Source of the DNA: an uncultured Clostridia bacterium
GTDB taxonomy: Bacteria > Bacillota > Clostridia > Oscillospirales > Acutalibacteraceae
DNA length: 64,000 nucleotides
Direction of reading: 5' to 3'
NCBI GenBank assembly: GCA_944384855.1
Contig: CALWUY010000065.1
Span: 23,267 to 87,266 of the forward strand
How positions within the stretch are numbered: position 1 is the first letter of the stretch; the number at the start of each line of letters is the position of its first letter. Shown here piece after piece: positions 51,649 to 60,679 of the stretch. A program made the position numbers and the translations under genes. The notes under the pieces are model-generated. The model had not been told where the DNA came from. It searched no databases and saw only the letters and a program-made list of their open reading frames with translations.

Positions 51649-53214
51649 TTAATATAAATAATTGTCCGGTAAATCGTTTTCTATCAAAAGCACCGTATTG
51701 CTGTCGGCAAAGCGGGAATATATATCCATAGCTTCCCTGAAACTCGCCGCCACAAACATATTTTTTTTGTCAAAATCAGTAGTATTTACCGCATCGGTCA
51801 TAGGCTTAGACCTTTTTTCGCCCACGAATATTATTATATCACACTCGCGTGCGGTTTCAAGTCCCAAATCGAAATTGCATTCATACTCCCTGTCCCCCAG
51901 CTCAACGAGTCCCGGTGTTATTATTACCTTTTTCATCCCGTCAAAAGACCCTAAAACCCTTACGGCTTCCAATGAGCCTTCCGGATTCGCATTGTACGCG
52001 TCGTCTATAAGCAGTGAACCGTTATAAGACTTCTTTATCTCGAGCCTGTGTTCTGTAGGTTTAAGGGATGCTACGGCAAATCTGATCTCCTCTGCCGAAA
52101 CACCTAAAGAATACGCCAAAGCCGCCGCGCCGGTTATATTTATTATACTGTGACGTCCCAGAAGTTTAGATGTCAGATGCAGCTTTTCTTCCCCTATCCT
52201 AAGATCAAACTCACACCCATACCTCGTGTATGATATGTTTTCTGCAGCAGCAGCTGCCGCCGGATCTGTACCATATACAAAAAAATCTTTTCCCTGTATC
52301 CTGTTTTTTATCTCTGTGCTGTCACCGTTTACAAATACTTTTCCTTTGTCCTTTACGGCGTCTGCCAGCTCAAACTTGGTTTTAAATATATTATCCACGG
52401 TTTTGAACGTCTCTAAATGCTGAGGGCCGACAGATGTTATAATTGCATAATCCGGACTCACAATATCGCATATTTCTTTTATATCACCTGTGTTCTTTGC
52501 GCCCATCTCACAGACAAACACCTGAGTCTGAGGTTTAAGGTTTTCTCTTACGGTGCGCACAATACCCATAGGAGTATTAAAGCTCTGCGGAGTGCATACC
52601 GTATTGTACTTTTCACTTAAAATTCTTGTAAGTATAAACTTCGTTGTAGTTTTTCCGTAGCTTCCGGTTATTCCTATTACTTTAAGATTACTATACGATT
52701 TAAGTATACGCTTTGCGTCATTAATAAAGTACGCCGCAAACATTTTTTCCACAGGAAGTGTTACGGCATAGCAAATATATACCGTTATCGGAGTCACTGT
52801 GCAGACCAGTATCAGCGCCGCCGCGCAAATTTTACCCCATAACGCATCCCCGGCAGCAATATAAAGAATAAACAATATAATATATACTGCCGCCGCTGCC
52901 GCAAACTGACGTTTCACCCTGCCTGTAAACACAAGTTTTTTTATAGACTCTTTCTGATTTTTGAAGCAGTAATAAACACTCAGTATCAACGCTGCCGAAC
53001 AAACTGCCGCCTGCAGTGTATAAAGTCCGGCGCACCAAAGAACCGAAACAGTAAAATATAAAAGAAACTGAAAAAAAGGTATATTGGTCTTCAGCCATTT
53101 TGTATAACGCGAAGGAAAATATGAATTTTGCTGAAGCATTTGCAGCTGCCTGGTAATATTAAAAACACCGCAAAGCATTAACAGTATAAGTGAGACCGTA
53201 AAAAAATGGTTCAA
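51649..53214 (-). CDS. murF: MurF-type Mur ligase with N-terminal membrane domain
   Basis: A 521-residue protein. Residues 1-160 carry four to five hydrophobic segments (for example FFTVSLILLMLCGVF, and ICAAALILVCTVTPITVYI). From about 175 it is a Mur ligase: ATP-binding GITGSYGKTTTKF, the middle HSIINITGAAALAYSLG, and the C-terminal DDAYNANPEGSLEAV motif typical of MurF. It would add D-Ala-D-Ala to UDP-MurNAc-tripeptide or a relative. Normal MurF is soluble and about 450 residues. Start is TTG with AAAGGAGAG upstream, 22 bases after the alpha/beta hydrolase gene. It directly precedes ddl, which makes its dipeptide substrate. Confidence 0.9.
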   Translation of the reverse strand: MNHFFTVSLILLMLCGVFNITRQLQMLQQNSYFPSRYTKWLKTNIPFFQFLLYFTVSVLWCAGLYTLQAAVCSAALILSVYYCFKNQKESIKKLVFTGRVKRQFAAAAAVYIILFILYIAAGDALWGKICAAALILVCTVTPITVYICYAVTLPVEKMFAAYFINDAKRILKSYSNLKVIGITGSYGKTTTKFILTRILSEKYNTVCTPQSFNTPMGIVRTVRENLKPQTQVFVCEMGAKNTGDIKEICDIVSPDYAIITSVGPQHLETFKTVDNIFKTKFELADAVKDKGKVFVNGDSTEIKNRIQGKDFFVYGTDPAAAAAAENISYTRYGCEFDLRIGEEKLHLTSKLLGRHSIINITGAAALAYSLGVSAEEIRFAVASLKPTEHRLEIKKSYNGSLLIDDAYNANPEGSLEAVRVLGSFDGMKKVIITPGLVELGDREYECNFDLGLETARECDIIIFVGEKRSKPMTDAVNTTDFDKKNMFVAASFREAMDIYSRFADSNTVLLIENDLPDNYLY

Positions 53215-53236
53215 ATTTAACTCTCCTTTAATCCGG

Positions 53237-53995
53237 CTATTTTATGAAACTTCTGAGTATTGCGTGAGCCTCGTAAGGTTTTTCGCAGAAAGAATAATGT
53301 CCCGTGCCCTTTAAAACGCATAATCCCGAATCTTTTATAAGACTTTCTATAAGTTTTCCGTCTGACAGCGGGGTAGCAGTATCCTTATCTCCCCATATAA
53401 GCAAAGTGGGGCATTTTATTTTATGAATTATGTCCCTCAGATCTGTATTGACTAAGGATACCATGGTTTTCCTCAATACCTCGGGCGCCGCATTGTAGTC
53501 GGCAGAACCGTAGTGCCTTCTTGCCCTTTCAAGCAGCTTCTCACTGTGCTTTTTTATACCCGGTCTTGTAAGCGCCCATTTAACTGCCTTAAAACTCGAT
53601 GCCCTCAATTTCTGTTTTGCGGTTTTCTTAGGGATGATACCGGCAGAATCAAGTAATACTATTTTCGGGGGATTTACCATGCCGTCTGCCGCCATTTTCA
53701 GAATTGTCCTTCCGCCGTGAGAATGACCTATAAGTATCGGATTTTCAAGATTTACCTTTTTCATAAACTTTATTACAAAATTACAGTAATCATCAAGCGT
53801 CCACGGATTCTTCATTGTATCCGATCCGCCGCAGCCCGGAAAATTAACCGCAACCAAACGGCATCTGTCGCAGAGCGCCGACATAATTCCGCGGTATACT
53901 TCGTATGATGAATTCCATCCGTGCAAAAGCAGTACAGGAATACCTTCGCCGATTTCAGTATATTCTATATTAAGTCCGTCAATAACCGTATTCAT
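53237..53995 (-). CDS. Alpha/beta hydrolase
   Basis: A 252-residue alpha/beta-hydrolase. The oxyanion region is LLLHGWNSS, the nucleophile Ser lies in IGHSHGGRT, the acid Asp probably in LLIWGDKDTATPL, and the His in KGTGHYSFCEKP. The substrate is unknown; no signal peptide is present, so it is cytoplasmic. The ATG at 53995 follows GGGAGG by about six bases. It heads a likely operon with murF, ddl and the CDF transporter, which hints at a cell-envelope role. Confidence 0.9.
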   Translation of the reverse strand: MNTVIDGLNIEYTEIGEGIPVLLLHGWNSSYEVYRGIMSALCDRCRLVAVNFPGCGGSDTMKNPWTLDDYCNFVIKFMKKVNLENPILIGHSHGGRTILKMAADGMVNPPKIVLLDSAGIIPKKTAKQKLRASSFKAVKWALTRPGIKKHSEKLLERARRHYGSADYNAAPEVLRKTMVSLVNTDLRDIIHKIKCPTLLIWGDKDTATPLSDGKLIESLIKDSGLCVLKGTGHYSFCEKPYEAHAILRSFIK

Positions 53996-54104
53996 GTGAT
54001 TTCCTCCCAGAAACATGTACTGCCCGCAGATATTTATATTATAACAAATTTAATACCGAAAAAGAAGTTTTTTTTATTAAATATAATATTCTTCTTTATA
54101 AAGC

Positions 54105-54142
54105 TAAAAGCCCTGACATACTCTATGTATATTCAGGGACTT
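54105..54142 (-). terminator. Probable terminator of the cps-pgeF transcript
   Basis: An imperfect hairpin, CCCTGA-ATAC with GTAT-TCAGGG (about 54112-54138), flanked by AAAAG/CTTTT, begins three bases after the pgeF stop and gives TTTT on the minus strand. Confidence 0.65.
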
Positions 54143-54145
54143 TTA

Positions 54146-54970
54146 TTATATTAATTCAATTACAGCAGCAAGATTACCGCGTTTTCCGCCCGTCGCTCTG
54201 TGCGAATGCAGCTCCTCATGACTGCAGCAGGTACAGATATCGGTAATATCAATATGCTCGGGTAAAATTCCGGACTCAAGCAATATCAGACGGTTTGCTT
54301 CAGCCAAATTCAGCATATATCTGCCGTTTTGCTTATATGTGAAGATTTTTTTCATATCCATAAACGGTATTTTCTCGAATTCATTGTAAACCGGCTCATC
54401 CACCTCATAACAGCAGTCCAGTATGCACGGACCTATACCCGCAATTATATCCTTCGCGTCACAGCCGAATTCGCTCTGCATTTTTTCCACCGTCACCTTT
54501 CCTATAAGCTGCACCGTACCTCTCCATCCAGCATGAGACGTAGCTATTACCTTATTGACCGGGTCACAGAACAGCAAAGGCGTGCAGTCAGCATACTGGG
54601 TGACAAGCGCCACACCCGGCTCGTTTGTAATAAGTCCGTCTACATCATTGAAGGACTGTTTTGTTATACCCACACCGCAGTGCTCTTTAGTTACGGTTAA
54701 AACATTATTGGTATGCGTCTGACGGCTCAGTACCAGATTATTTACATCAATACCCACGGCACTGCAAAGAATTCGATAATTTTCAAGTACATTTTCTCTG
54801 CTGTCACCACGATTGAAACTTAAATTCATTGACGAAAACTCGCCTTTGCTTACCCCACCGTGACGAGTGGAAAAAATATGCCTTACGCATCCGCATTCAC
54901 AAAGCTTAGGAAAACAGATATACTGCAGATTTCCGTGATTGACTACTGTAAGATTTTCGGATTTGATCAC
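54146..54970 (-). CDS. pgeF: Laccase-domain purine nucleosidase/phosphorylase (PgeF, YlmD-like)
   Basis: A 274-residue protein of the former DUF152/polyphenol oxidase family, now known as purine nucleoside phosphorylases with a peptidoglycan-editing phenotype in E. coli. The signature ATSHAGWRGTVQLIGK carries a catalytic His, with Cys in YADCTPLLF and a second His in LSRQTHTNNV. The C-terminal CTCCSHEELHSHRATGGKRG is also characteristic. It follows cpsB by three bases and is the last gene of that operon. Confidence 0.93.
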   Translation of the reverse strand: MIKSENLTVVNHGNLQYICFPKLCECGCVRHIFSTRHGGVSKGEFSSMNLSFNRGDSRENVLENYRILCSAVGIDVNNLVLSRQTHTNNVLTVTKEHCGVGITKQSFNDVDGLITNEPGVALVTQYADCTPLLFCDPVNKVIATSHAGWRGTVQLIGKVTVEKMQSEFGCDAKDIIAGIGPCILDCCYEVDEPVYNEFEKIPFMDMKKIFTYKQNGRYMLNLAEANRLILLESGILPEHIDITDICTCCSHEELHSHRATGGKRGNLAAVIELI

Positions 54971-54973
54971 CTT

Positions 54974-55687
54974 TTACACCGCCGTTATCTCTTTATATAA
55001 ATACTCCGAATCAGCAAGTAACTTTGAACAGCATTCCTCACCGTAAGTTTCGGAAACTGTATCAAGCGCCTGTTTCATGCGCGGAGGTCTCGTAACGGTT
55101 GAATGAGCATCCGACGCTATCACGCATGTAAGTGATAAACTCAGTAATTTTTTTACTGTTTTCTTCATCCGATCCGACAGCACTGAATCAGCGTTTATCT
55201 GGACTGCAATTTTATTCTGTTTCAAAAATTTAAGAAATTTCCTGTACTTTAAAGCTCTGAAATAGCGTTCTACATGAGCTATCACAGGTTCTATTCCGAA
55301 ATTCTCCCGCATTTCGACTATTTCCTTAAACAAAGTTTCATCTATACAATAATCGGTAAGCTCAAGCAGCAGATACTTTGAACCGTTCATACAAAACTGC
55401 GGCAAAGAGTCAACCTTGCTCAACCCCCTGAAATATAAAAGTTCGCATCCTAAATATATGTTAGGCAGATCACTTTTAGCCGTGAATTCTTTCACTTTCT
55501 GAAATGCCTCTGTTGAATTTTTCCTGAATTCCTCAAGATTATCAAATTCGGGATAAAAATGAGGAGTTGCCATTACATCGGTTATTCCTTGCTGCTGCAT
55601 CATTTTTAAAATTCTTAATGACTCATTGAGATCCTCCGCACCGTCGTCTATGGCCGGCAATATATGAGAATGCATATCAAATAACAA
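54974..55687 (-). CDS. cpsB: CpsB/CapC-type tyrosine-protein phosphatase (PHP domain)
   Basis: A 237-residue PHP-family metal-dependent phosphatase. Metal ligands are visible in FDMHSHILPAIDDGA, MATPHFYPEF, EPVIAHVERYF and VIASDAHSTVTRPP. It would remove phosphate from the Tyr-rich tail of the CpsD kinase and so control capsule or exopolysaccharide assembly. Start is TTG at 55687 after GAGGAGG; longer frames run through the hairpin upstream. It is third in cpsC-cpsD-cpsB. Confidence 0.93.
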   Translation of the reverse strand: MLFDMHSHILPAIDDGAEDLNESLRILKMMQQQGITDVMATPHFYPEFDNLEEFRKNSTEAFQKVKEFTAKSDLPNIYLGCELLYFRGLSKVDSLPQFCMNGSKYLLLELTDYCIDETLFKEIVEMRENFGIEPVIAHVERYFRALKYRKFLKFLKQNKIAVQINADSVLSDRMKKTVKKLLSLSLTCVIASDAHSTVTRPPRMKQALDTVSETYGEECCSKLLADSEYLYKEITAV

Positions 55688-55703
55688 TATAACAACCTCC
55701 TCT

Positions 55704-55738
55704 TTAAAAATACAGTGTGACAGAAATACTGCCACACT
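55704..55738 (-). terminator. Terminator-like hairpin between cpsD and cpsB
   Basis: AGTGTGACAG (55714-55723) pairs with CTGCCACACT (55729-55738, one wobble), followed on the minus strand by GTATTTTT. It may lower transcription of cpsB-pgeF relative to cpsCD. Confidence 0.5.
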
Positions 55739-55755
55739 TCATTTTAATCTGTTTT

Positions 55756-56562
55756 TCAGTAACTTTTGTAATGTCTGTATTTATTATAATATCCGCCTTT
55801 GCCGTATTTATAGCCGGACTTATTGGAATCCACAGCGTTAATTATAACACCCAAAAGATTTACGTTAAGTTTTTCTGTACAGCTTACCGCATCTTTTATG
55901 GCTTCATATGTAGTTACCTTTGACCGTATAACATAAATCAGTCCATCGCACTTCTTAGAAATTACCAGAGCGTCCGACACAAGATTTACCGGAGGAGTAT
56001 CAATCAATATATAATCATATTCTTTATTAAGCTGATTGAGTAAATCATCAAATTCCTTTGAGTCGAAAAGTTCAGAATTATTGCTGTAATTTTGCCCTGC
56101 TGTAATTATGTCTAAATACGTATTATAATGCTTTACCGCCTGTTCCAAAGGCGCAATGCCTGCCAAAATATCGGTACATCCGATTTCATTGTCAATCTTC
56201 AATCTTCTGTGAATTGTACCTCTCCGAATGTCTGTATCGATAAGTACAACCTTTTTATTAAGCTGAGAAAGTGTTATAGCTATATTTATTGAGGTTGTTG
56301 ACTTGCCTTCCGATGCGTTCGGACTCGATATTGCTATCGCTTTGCCACCGCATTTTTCAAGAATATTGGTAAGCTGAACACGTATGTTTTTATATGCCTC
56401 CACAACTGAAAACGGAACCGAATTAGGATTTTCAAAATTTATAAACTTTTCCTGTCTTTTTTGCATATCTGCTGACAGTCCCCGCCGGCTATTAGAGATA
56501 TTGCTGTCGGAAGTCAGTGCTTTTTTTCCGCCGGATTTTTTGTCGGATAATTTAATTGGCAT
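55756..56562 (-). CDS. cpsD: CpsD/CapB-type bacterial tyrosine kinase
   Basis: A 268-residue BY-kinase catalytic protein. Walker A is SPNASEGKSTTS, Walker A' VVLIDTDIRRG, and Walker B YILIDTPP. The C-terminus is a Tyr cluster (GYKYGKGGYYNKYRHYKSY), the autophosphorylation site. It works with the membrane protein CpsC, whose cytoplasmic tail activates it, in setting polysaccharide length and export. The ATG at 56562 overlaps the cpsC 3' end by 11 bases, with GGTGAG upstream. Confidence 0.95.
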   Translation of the reverse strand: MPIKLSDKKSGGKKALTSDSNISNSRRGLSADMQKRQEKFINFENPNSVPFSVVEAYKNIRVQLTNILEKCGGKAIAISSPNASEGKSTTSINIAITLSQLNKKVVLIDTDIRRGTIHRRLKIDNEIGCTDILAGIAPLEQAVKHYNTYLDIITAGQNYSNNSELFDSKEFDDLLNQLNKEYDYILIDTPPVNLVSDALVISKKCDGLIYVIRSKVTTYEAIKDAVSCTEKLNVNLLGVIINAVDSNKSGYKYGKGGYYNKYRHYKSY

Positions 56563-57346
56563 CTTTCTCACCGTTCCTTGAGTAATTTCCGGAATTCCCG
56601 TAACCGTAATATCCGTATTTTCTATAATTCTTTCCGTATTTTTGAGACCTCGCAGAAGCAAAATCCGGAATCACTCCTATGACGGGAATATCAAAACGCT
56701 CCTTAAAATCATCTTCTCCTTCTATCGTAGTATTCATAAGGAAAATAATCAGAAATACAATATAAATCAAACCCGCCCCGAATATAGCCGCAGTAGCCAC
56801 ATAAGCAGCAGTTCGGGGATAAACTTTCACAGCACTGTCAACATTAAAGTAAGAAGCCTTTACACCGTTTACCTGTTCCTCGAAATATCCCGGAATAATT
56901 GACATATACTCATTTACAAGACTTATGGCCTCTTCCTGCGTATCAGCTGTAAACGTAATTTTCAGATACAGTGACCTTTCGGAATTTCTCTCGACATTAG
57001 ACATAGACATAAGCTGGTTATAAGAATACGAGTTTCCCATTCTGTCAGCCAGAGTTTTGTATATGTCATTTTGTTTCAGCATATCTACAGCCGTATCCAT
57101 AAAATTCAATGACGCACTTATATCGGTACTCTGAAGTTTATCGTAATCTCCGTTTAATACTTCTTCATCGCCCACATTCATTCCGCCGTTTGTAATTAAC
57201 ACAGATCCTGTCGCAGAATAACGTTCGTCTGCCACATATTCACAATAAGCGAACGCGCCTCCGCCGAAAATGACCGCGGCGATCATCAATGGCAATATAT
57301 TTTTAATGGCTAAATTTAAAAGAGCAAGCATTGTAATTCCTCTCAA
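56552..57346 (-). CDS. cpsC: CpsC/CapA-type chain-length determinant and kinase activator (Wzz)
   Basis: A 264-residue Wzz-family membrane protein: a transmembrane segment near residues 15-35, an extracellular loop, and a second transmembrane segment near 205-228 followed by a cytoplasmic tail with FDIPVIGVIPDF. The tail is rich in Tyr, Gly and Lys (KYGYYGYGNSGNYSRNG), unusual for CpsC and reminiscent of the kinase's own Tyr cluster. It activates CpsD and controls polymer length. Start is TTG at 57346 after AAAGGGGG; an ATG five codons later (57331, AGAGGA upstream) is almost as good. Confidence 0.9.
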   Translation of the reverse strand: MRGITMLALLNLAIKNILPLMIAAVIFGGGAFAYCEYVADERYSATGSVLITNGGMNVGDEEVLNGDYDKLQSTDISASLNFMDTAVDMLKQNDIYKTLADRMGNSYSYNQLMSMSNVERNSERSLYLKITFTADTQEEAISLVNEYMSIIPGYFEEQVNGVKASYFNVDSAVKVYPRTAAYVATAAIFGAGLIYIVFLIIFLMNTTIEGEDDFKERFDIPVIGVIPDFASARSQKYGKNYRKYGYYGYGNSGNYSRNGEKDAN

Positions 57347-57404
57347 AATAATTCCCCCTTTATGCTCTTTTATTACAAACATCCTAAAATACAATATATT
57401 ATGT

Positions 57405-57433
57405 ATTTTATCACAACTTCTGAAATAATGCAA
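57405..57433 (-). promoter_or_regulatory. Promoter of cpsC-cpsD-cpsB-pgeF
   Basis: TTGCAT (57433-57428), 17 bases, TAAAAT (57410-57405) on the minus strand, about 60 bases before the cpsC start. Confidence 0.7.
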
Positions 57434-57461
57434 TATTTTAATTTGATTAAATTGAATAAAA

Positions 57462-58247
57462 TTAAAGGCTCCGCAGTAATTTTACCGTTTCTGAATAAGA
57501 GGCCGTTAATTCTTCGTAGGTTTTATACGCATTATTATACACTTCTATAATACAGCTTCCGTTATATCCCCTGTTTTTGATAAAAGAAAAAAATTCTCTG
57601 AAATCAAATCCGCCTTTAAACGGCAGCTGACAGTCACTGGCTATCGAATGATCACTGATATGAAAATGTCTTATATTACCGAAAAACTCATCTGTCATCT
57701 CAAAAGGATCATATCCGCACCTGATGGCCTGTTTTATATCGAAACAAAACTCGGCTTCTTCTCCAAGTATGTTTCTCATTGACCTTAAAAACTCTATGTC
57801 TCCAGATCTGTAATTTGCCACATTTTCGTGCAAAACAGTAACACCGTTTTTTAATACGGCGCGCTTTAAAATCATATATCTTTCACAGTATTCCTCGTCG
57901 CTTAAAATACCGTTTGGTTTGCCTCCGTGCATTATTATGTATTTTGCTCCCAGCTTTGCCGCCGTTTCAGAATACTCGGTATATTGTTCTATGGCCTCGT
58001 AAAACCTGCGCTCGTAAGCGGAAAAAATCATAAAAGAATCCGCAAACGGCACAGCTGAATGTATAGAATTTATTTTTATGCCGTAATTCTGCTTTATATC
58101 AAGAAGCATGTCGGTAAAAGCCGGCTTGAGTTCTGAAAGCGCGTTAAAAAATACTTCCGTATTTTTTATTCCCGCCTTTCCTACCTCTTCAAGCGCCAGC
58201 TCAGTCTCAAGCGGATAATAGCATGAGGTGGAAACTCCTATTTCCAT
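57462..58247 (-). CDS. Sugar phosphate isomerase/epimerase-like TIM-barrel protein
   Basis: A 261-residue xylose-isomerase-like/AP-endonuclease-2-type barrel. Metal-binding residues are suggested by KYIIMHGGKPNG, TVLHENVANYRSG, EFCFDIKQAIRCGYDPF, IRHFHISDHS, and the C-terminal SCIIEVYNN. Members isomerise or epimerise sugars or process inositols; the substrate is not predictable. AAAGGTGA precedes the ATG. It follows rqcH by 17 bases, at the end of the YhaM-to-RqcH gene group. Confidence 0.82.
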   Translation of the reverse strand: MEIGVSTSCYYPLETELALEEVGKAGIKNTEVFFNALSELKPAFTDMLLDIKQNYGIKINSIHSAVPFADSFMIFSAYERRFYEAIEQYTEYSETAAKLGAKYIIMHGGKPNGILSDEEYCERYMILKRAVLKNGVTVLHENVANYRSGDIEFLRSMRNILGEEAEFCFDIKQAIRCGYDPFEMTDEFFGNIRHFHISDHSIASDCQLPFKGGFDFREFFSFIKNRGYNGSCIIEVYNNAYKTYEELTASYSETVKLLRSL

Positions 58248-58264
58248 TTATGTCACCTTTCATT

Positions 58265-59983
58265 TTAATATTTCGGCTGACAGTCAGCCGGATTTACAAA
58301 TACCGTTTTATTGGTCGTATATATTACCATTCCGGGTTTGGCGCCCGAAGGTTTTTTTACATTTTTTATTTTAGTATAATCCACAGGTACCTGTGAAGAA
58401 TTTGCCGCTTTTGAATTGACTGCTGCAAGCTCTGCCGCCTGAAGTATCGTTTTATCACTCACTTCAGATCCGTCACAGAAAACCACTACATGCGATCCGG
58501 GAATATTCTTTACATGAAACCATAAGTCATTTTTAGACGCAAGCCTTAATGTGATATAGTCGTTTTGAATATTGTTTTTGCCTACAATTATCCTGTACCC
58601 CTCCGAAGAAGTGTACTCTTTGAATGAAAACTGTTCCTTTCTCTCCCTTTTGGAAACCTGCGTATTCTTGATATACCCTGCTTCTGTAAGTTCCCGTCGT
58701 ATTTCCCCGAGATCCGCTAAAGTGGTACACCTTGATATACTGTCAAGTACTGAATCAAGATATACTATTTCCTCACGGTCCTTTTCTGTAAGCTTTGTAA
58801 GAGTTTGCTCGGCAGTATATGTCTTCCTGTACTCCTTAAAATATTTTTCGGCGTTTCTTGCAGGCGACAGCGCACTGTCAAGCGGAATCCTGATAAACGA
58901 CAGGTTTTCGTCATAATAGTTCTGCACCTCGGCAAAAGAGGCGCCGTGTTCTATATTATAAAGATTTGCTTTAAGCAGTTCTCCGTATATTCTGAATTTT
59001 TCCCGGTTTTCGCAGGATTTAAGTTCCTCTAGTCTTAAATTCAGTTTTTTCTCTATACGCGCCTTCATATTAGTAACGGCTTTTACTATATCGTGCGCCG
59101 CGGACTGTATTCTTGCCGCTGTATCCTTTTTACTGTAAAAATCATCCAAGAGCTGAGAAAAACTGTCGGGATAATGTCTGGGATAATCTTTTCCGTACTG
59201 TCTTATATCTATGTATGAAAACTCAAACGGAGTTCCGTCCGGACGGCATACGATACATGCCCTTCCCGTACTCTTCAGAGACGCCAAAACCTCAGTAAGC
59301 GCTTTGGTGATTGCGCCTTCACGAGTTTCTCCGGCAGATATCAAGTTTTCTGAAATAAACTGTATCTCCCGGCAGACAAGCGGTGAAAATCCCTCAAAAA
59401 AACCAAGCAGTGTTTTGAAAAGCTCTCCGTGCGACTCAAGTATTCCTCCCAAATCCGAATCATTAAATAATAACGGATTATGCTTTTCGGCAGAAGCAGG
59501 ATATTCATAGACCGCCCCCGGAAGAATGAAACGTTTCGCCGATTCAACATCGCTGTGTTTTATCGAATCAATGATTTTTCCGTCTTCATTAACCAGAATC
59601 ACGTTGGTCTGGTTTCCTATAAATTCACATATCAGTTTTAATGTTCTGCTGTCACCCATCTCATTTACAGCGGAAAACCAAAGCTCTGCCACGCGTTCAA
59701 AGCCGTTCTGTGTAATATCCGTAAGTTTTGCCGACGACAGATATTTTCTCAGAAGCATGCAAAAATTAGGCGGCGATGCCGGATTTTCGTACTTGTTTTC
59801 GGTAAAATGCATTCTCGCGCATCCGGGTTTTGCCGTTATAAGAAGTCTTTTGGCAAAACCTTTCTTACGCAGCAAAAATACCAGCTCATCACGGGACGGC
59901 TGGTAAATTTTGTCAATATGACTGTCGCAAGCAGTTTTAAGCTCGTTAACGGTTTTGTATAAAAAAGCTCCGTCGAATGCCAT
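58265..59983 (-). CDS. rqcH: Ribosome quality control protein RqcH (NFACT family)
   Basis: A 572-residue NEMF/FbpA-family protein. NFACT-N and helix-hairpin regions occupy the first 260 residues, then a long coiled coil (about 290-420), then the NFACT-R domain with SKNDLWFHVKNIPGSHVVV. It binds stalled 50S-peptidyl-tRNA complexes and recruits tRNA-Ala to add C-terminal alanine tails that mark the product for degradation. It directly abuts trmK with no gap. Confidence 0.94.
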   Translation of the reverse strand: MAFDGAFLYKTVNELKTACDSHIDKIYQPSRDELVFLLRKKGFAKRLLITAKPGCARMHFTENKYENPASPPNFCMLLRKYLSSAKLTDITQNGFERVAELWFSAVNEMGDSRTLKLICEFIGNQTNVILVNEDGKIIDSIKHSDVESAKRFILPGAVYEYPASAEKHNPLLFNDSDLGGILESHGELFKTLLGFFEGFSPLVCREIQFISENLISAGETREGAITKALTEVLASLKSTGRACIVCRPDGTPFEFSYIDIRQYGKDYPRHYPDSFSQLLDDFYSKKDTAARIQSAAHDIVKAVTNMKARIEKKLNLRLEELKSCENREKFRIYGELLKANLYNIEHGASFAEVQNYYDENLSFIRIPLDSALSPARNAEKYFKEYRKTYTAEQTLTKLTEKDREEIVYLDSVLDSISRCTTLADLGEIRRELTEAGYIKNTQVSKRERKEQFSFKEYTSSEGYRIIVGKNNIQNDYITLRLASKNDLWFHVKNIPGSHVVVFCDGSEVSDKTILQAAELAAVNSKAANSSQVPVDYTKIKNVKKPSGAKPGMVIYTTNKTVFVNPADCQPKY

Positions 59984-60679
59984 TTATTTTTCTCCGTCTG
60001 ATTCTTCCAAAATTTTTTCAATACCGCGGCAAACAGATTTGTAATATAAATATTCTTCCCTTTTCTGCGGTATGCTTTCAAGACTCGCCATACATCCGGC
60101 ACAGCGTCGGTACTGTTTCTTTATATACATAGACCCGTTGCAGTCACAGCAATCTATCCTGCCTGTGTAATAGAAATAATCGGGCATTTTCTGCGGTATG
60201 TCAGAATATGTCACAAGCATTACGGAATATATTTTTCCGTTTTCTGTAACCGCCGTCTCTTTTTGTATTTCAAAACCGACATCATATAAAAACCGGCGTA
60301 AAACTTCGGGAGACGTGGTAGGCTGCAGTATCAGCCGGATATCCTTGTCTTTTGCAATATCCGCTCCCCTGTTAATGATACCCGCGATAACCTCTCCGCC
60401 CATGCCGGCTATTATAAACGTATCCGCCTCATTCTTTTCTATGCCTGAAAACCCGTCGCAGCACCGCAGCTCAATTCCGTGTACTTTGAATTTCTCAATA
60501 TTGCGTCTTGCGTTTTCAAGCGGTTTTTCATTTATATCAACCGCTATCACTCGGCTTGCCTTGCAGTTTTCGATTAGGTGTATAGCAAGATAGCCGTGGT
60601 CTGTACCTATATCACAAACCGCGGCCTCATCCTCAACAAAATCAGCTATTGCTGAAAGTCTTTTACTTAAAAGACGCAT
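59984..60679 (-). CDS. trmK: tRNA (adenine-22-N1)-methyltransferase TrmK
   Basis: A 231-residue class I methyltransferase. SAM-binding motif I is VCDIGTDHGYLAIHLI, motif II VIAVDINEKPLENA, and motif IV FIIAGMGGEVIAGII, all typical of TrmK, which methylates A22 in tRNA. After about residue 175 a Cys-rich stretch, RIDCCDCNGSMYIKKQYRRC followed by AGC, replaces the usual plain helix and looks like a small zinc site. The ATG overlaps the DUF1858 stop codon. Confidence 0.93.
   Translation of the reverse strand: MRLLSKRLSAIADFVEDEAAVCDIGTDHGYLAIHLIENCKASRVIAVDINEKPLENARRNIEKFKVHGIELRCCDGFSGIEKNEADTFIIAGMGGEVIAGIINRGADIAKDKDIRLILQPTTSPEVLRRFLYDVGFEIQKETAVTENGKIYSVMLVTYSDIPQKMPDYFYYTGRIDCCDCNGSMYIKKQYRRCAGCMASLESIPQKREEYLYYKSVCRGIEKILEESDGEK

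Noticed and set aside
50443-53214. Vancomycin-resistance (VanG-like) operon
   Set aside because: Only a Ddl-type ligase and MurF are present; there is no VanS/VanR, VanXY or racemase gene nearby.
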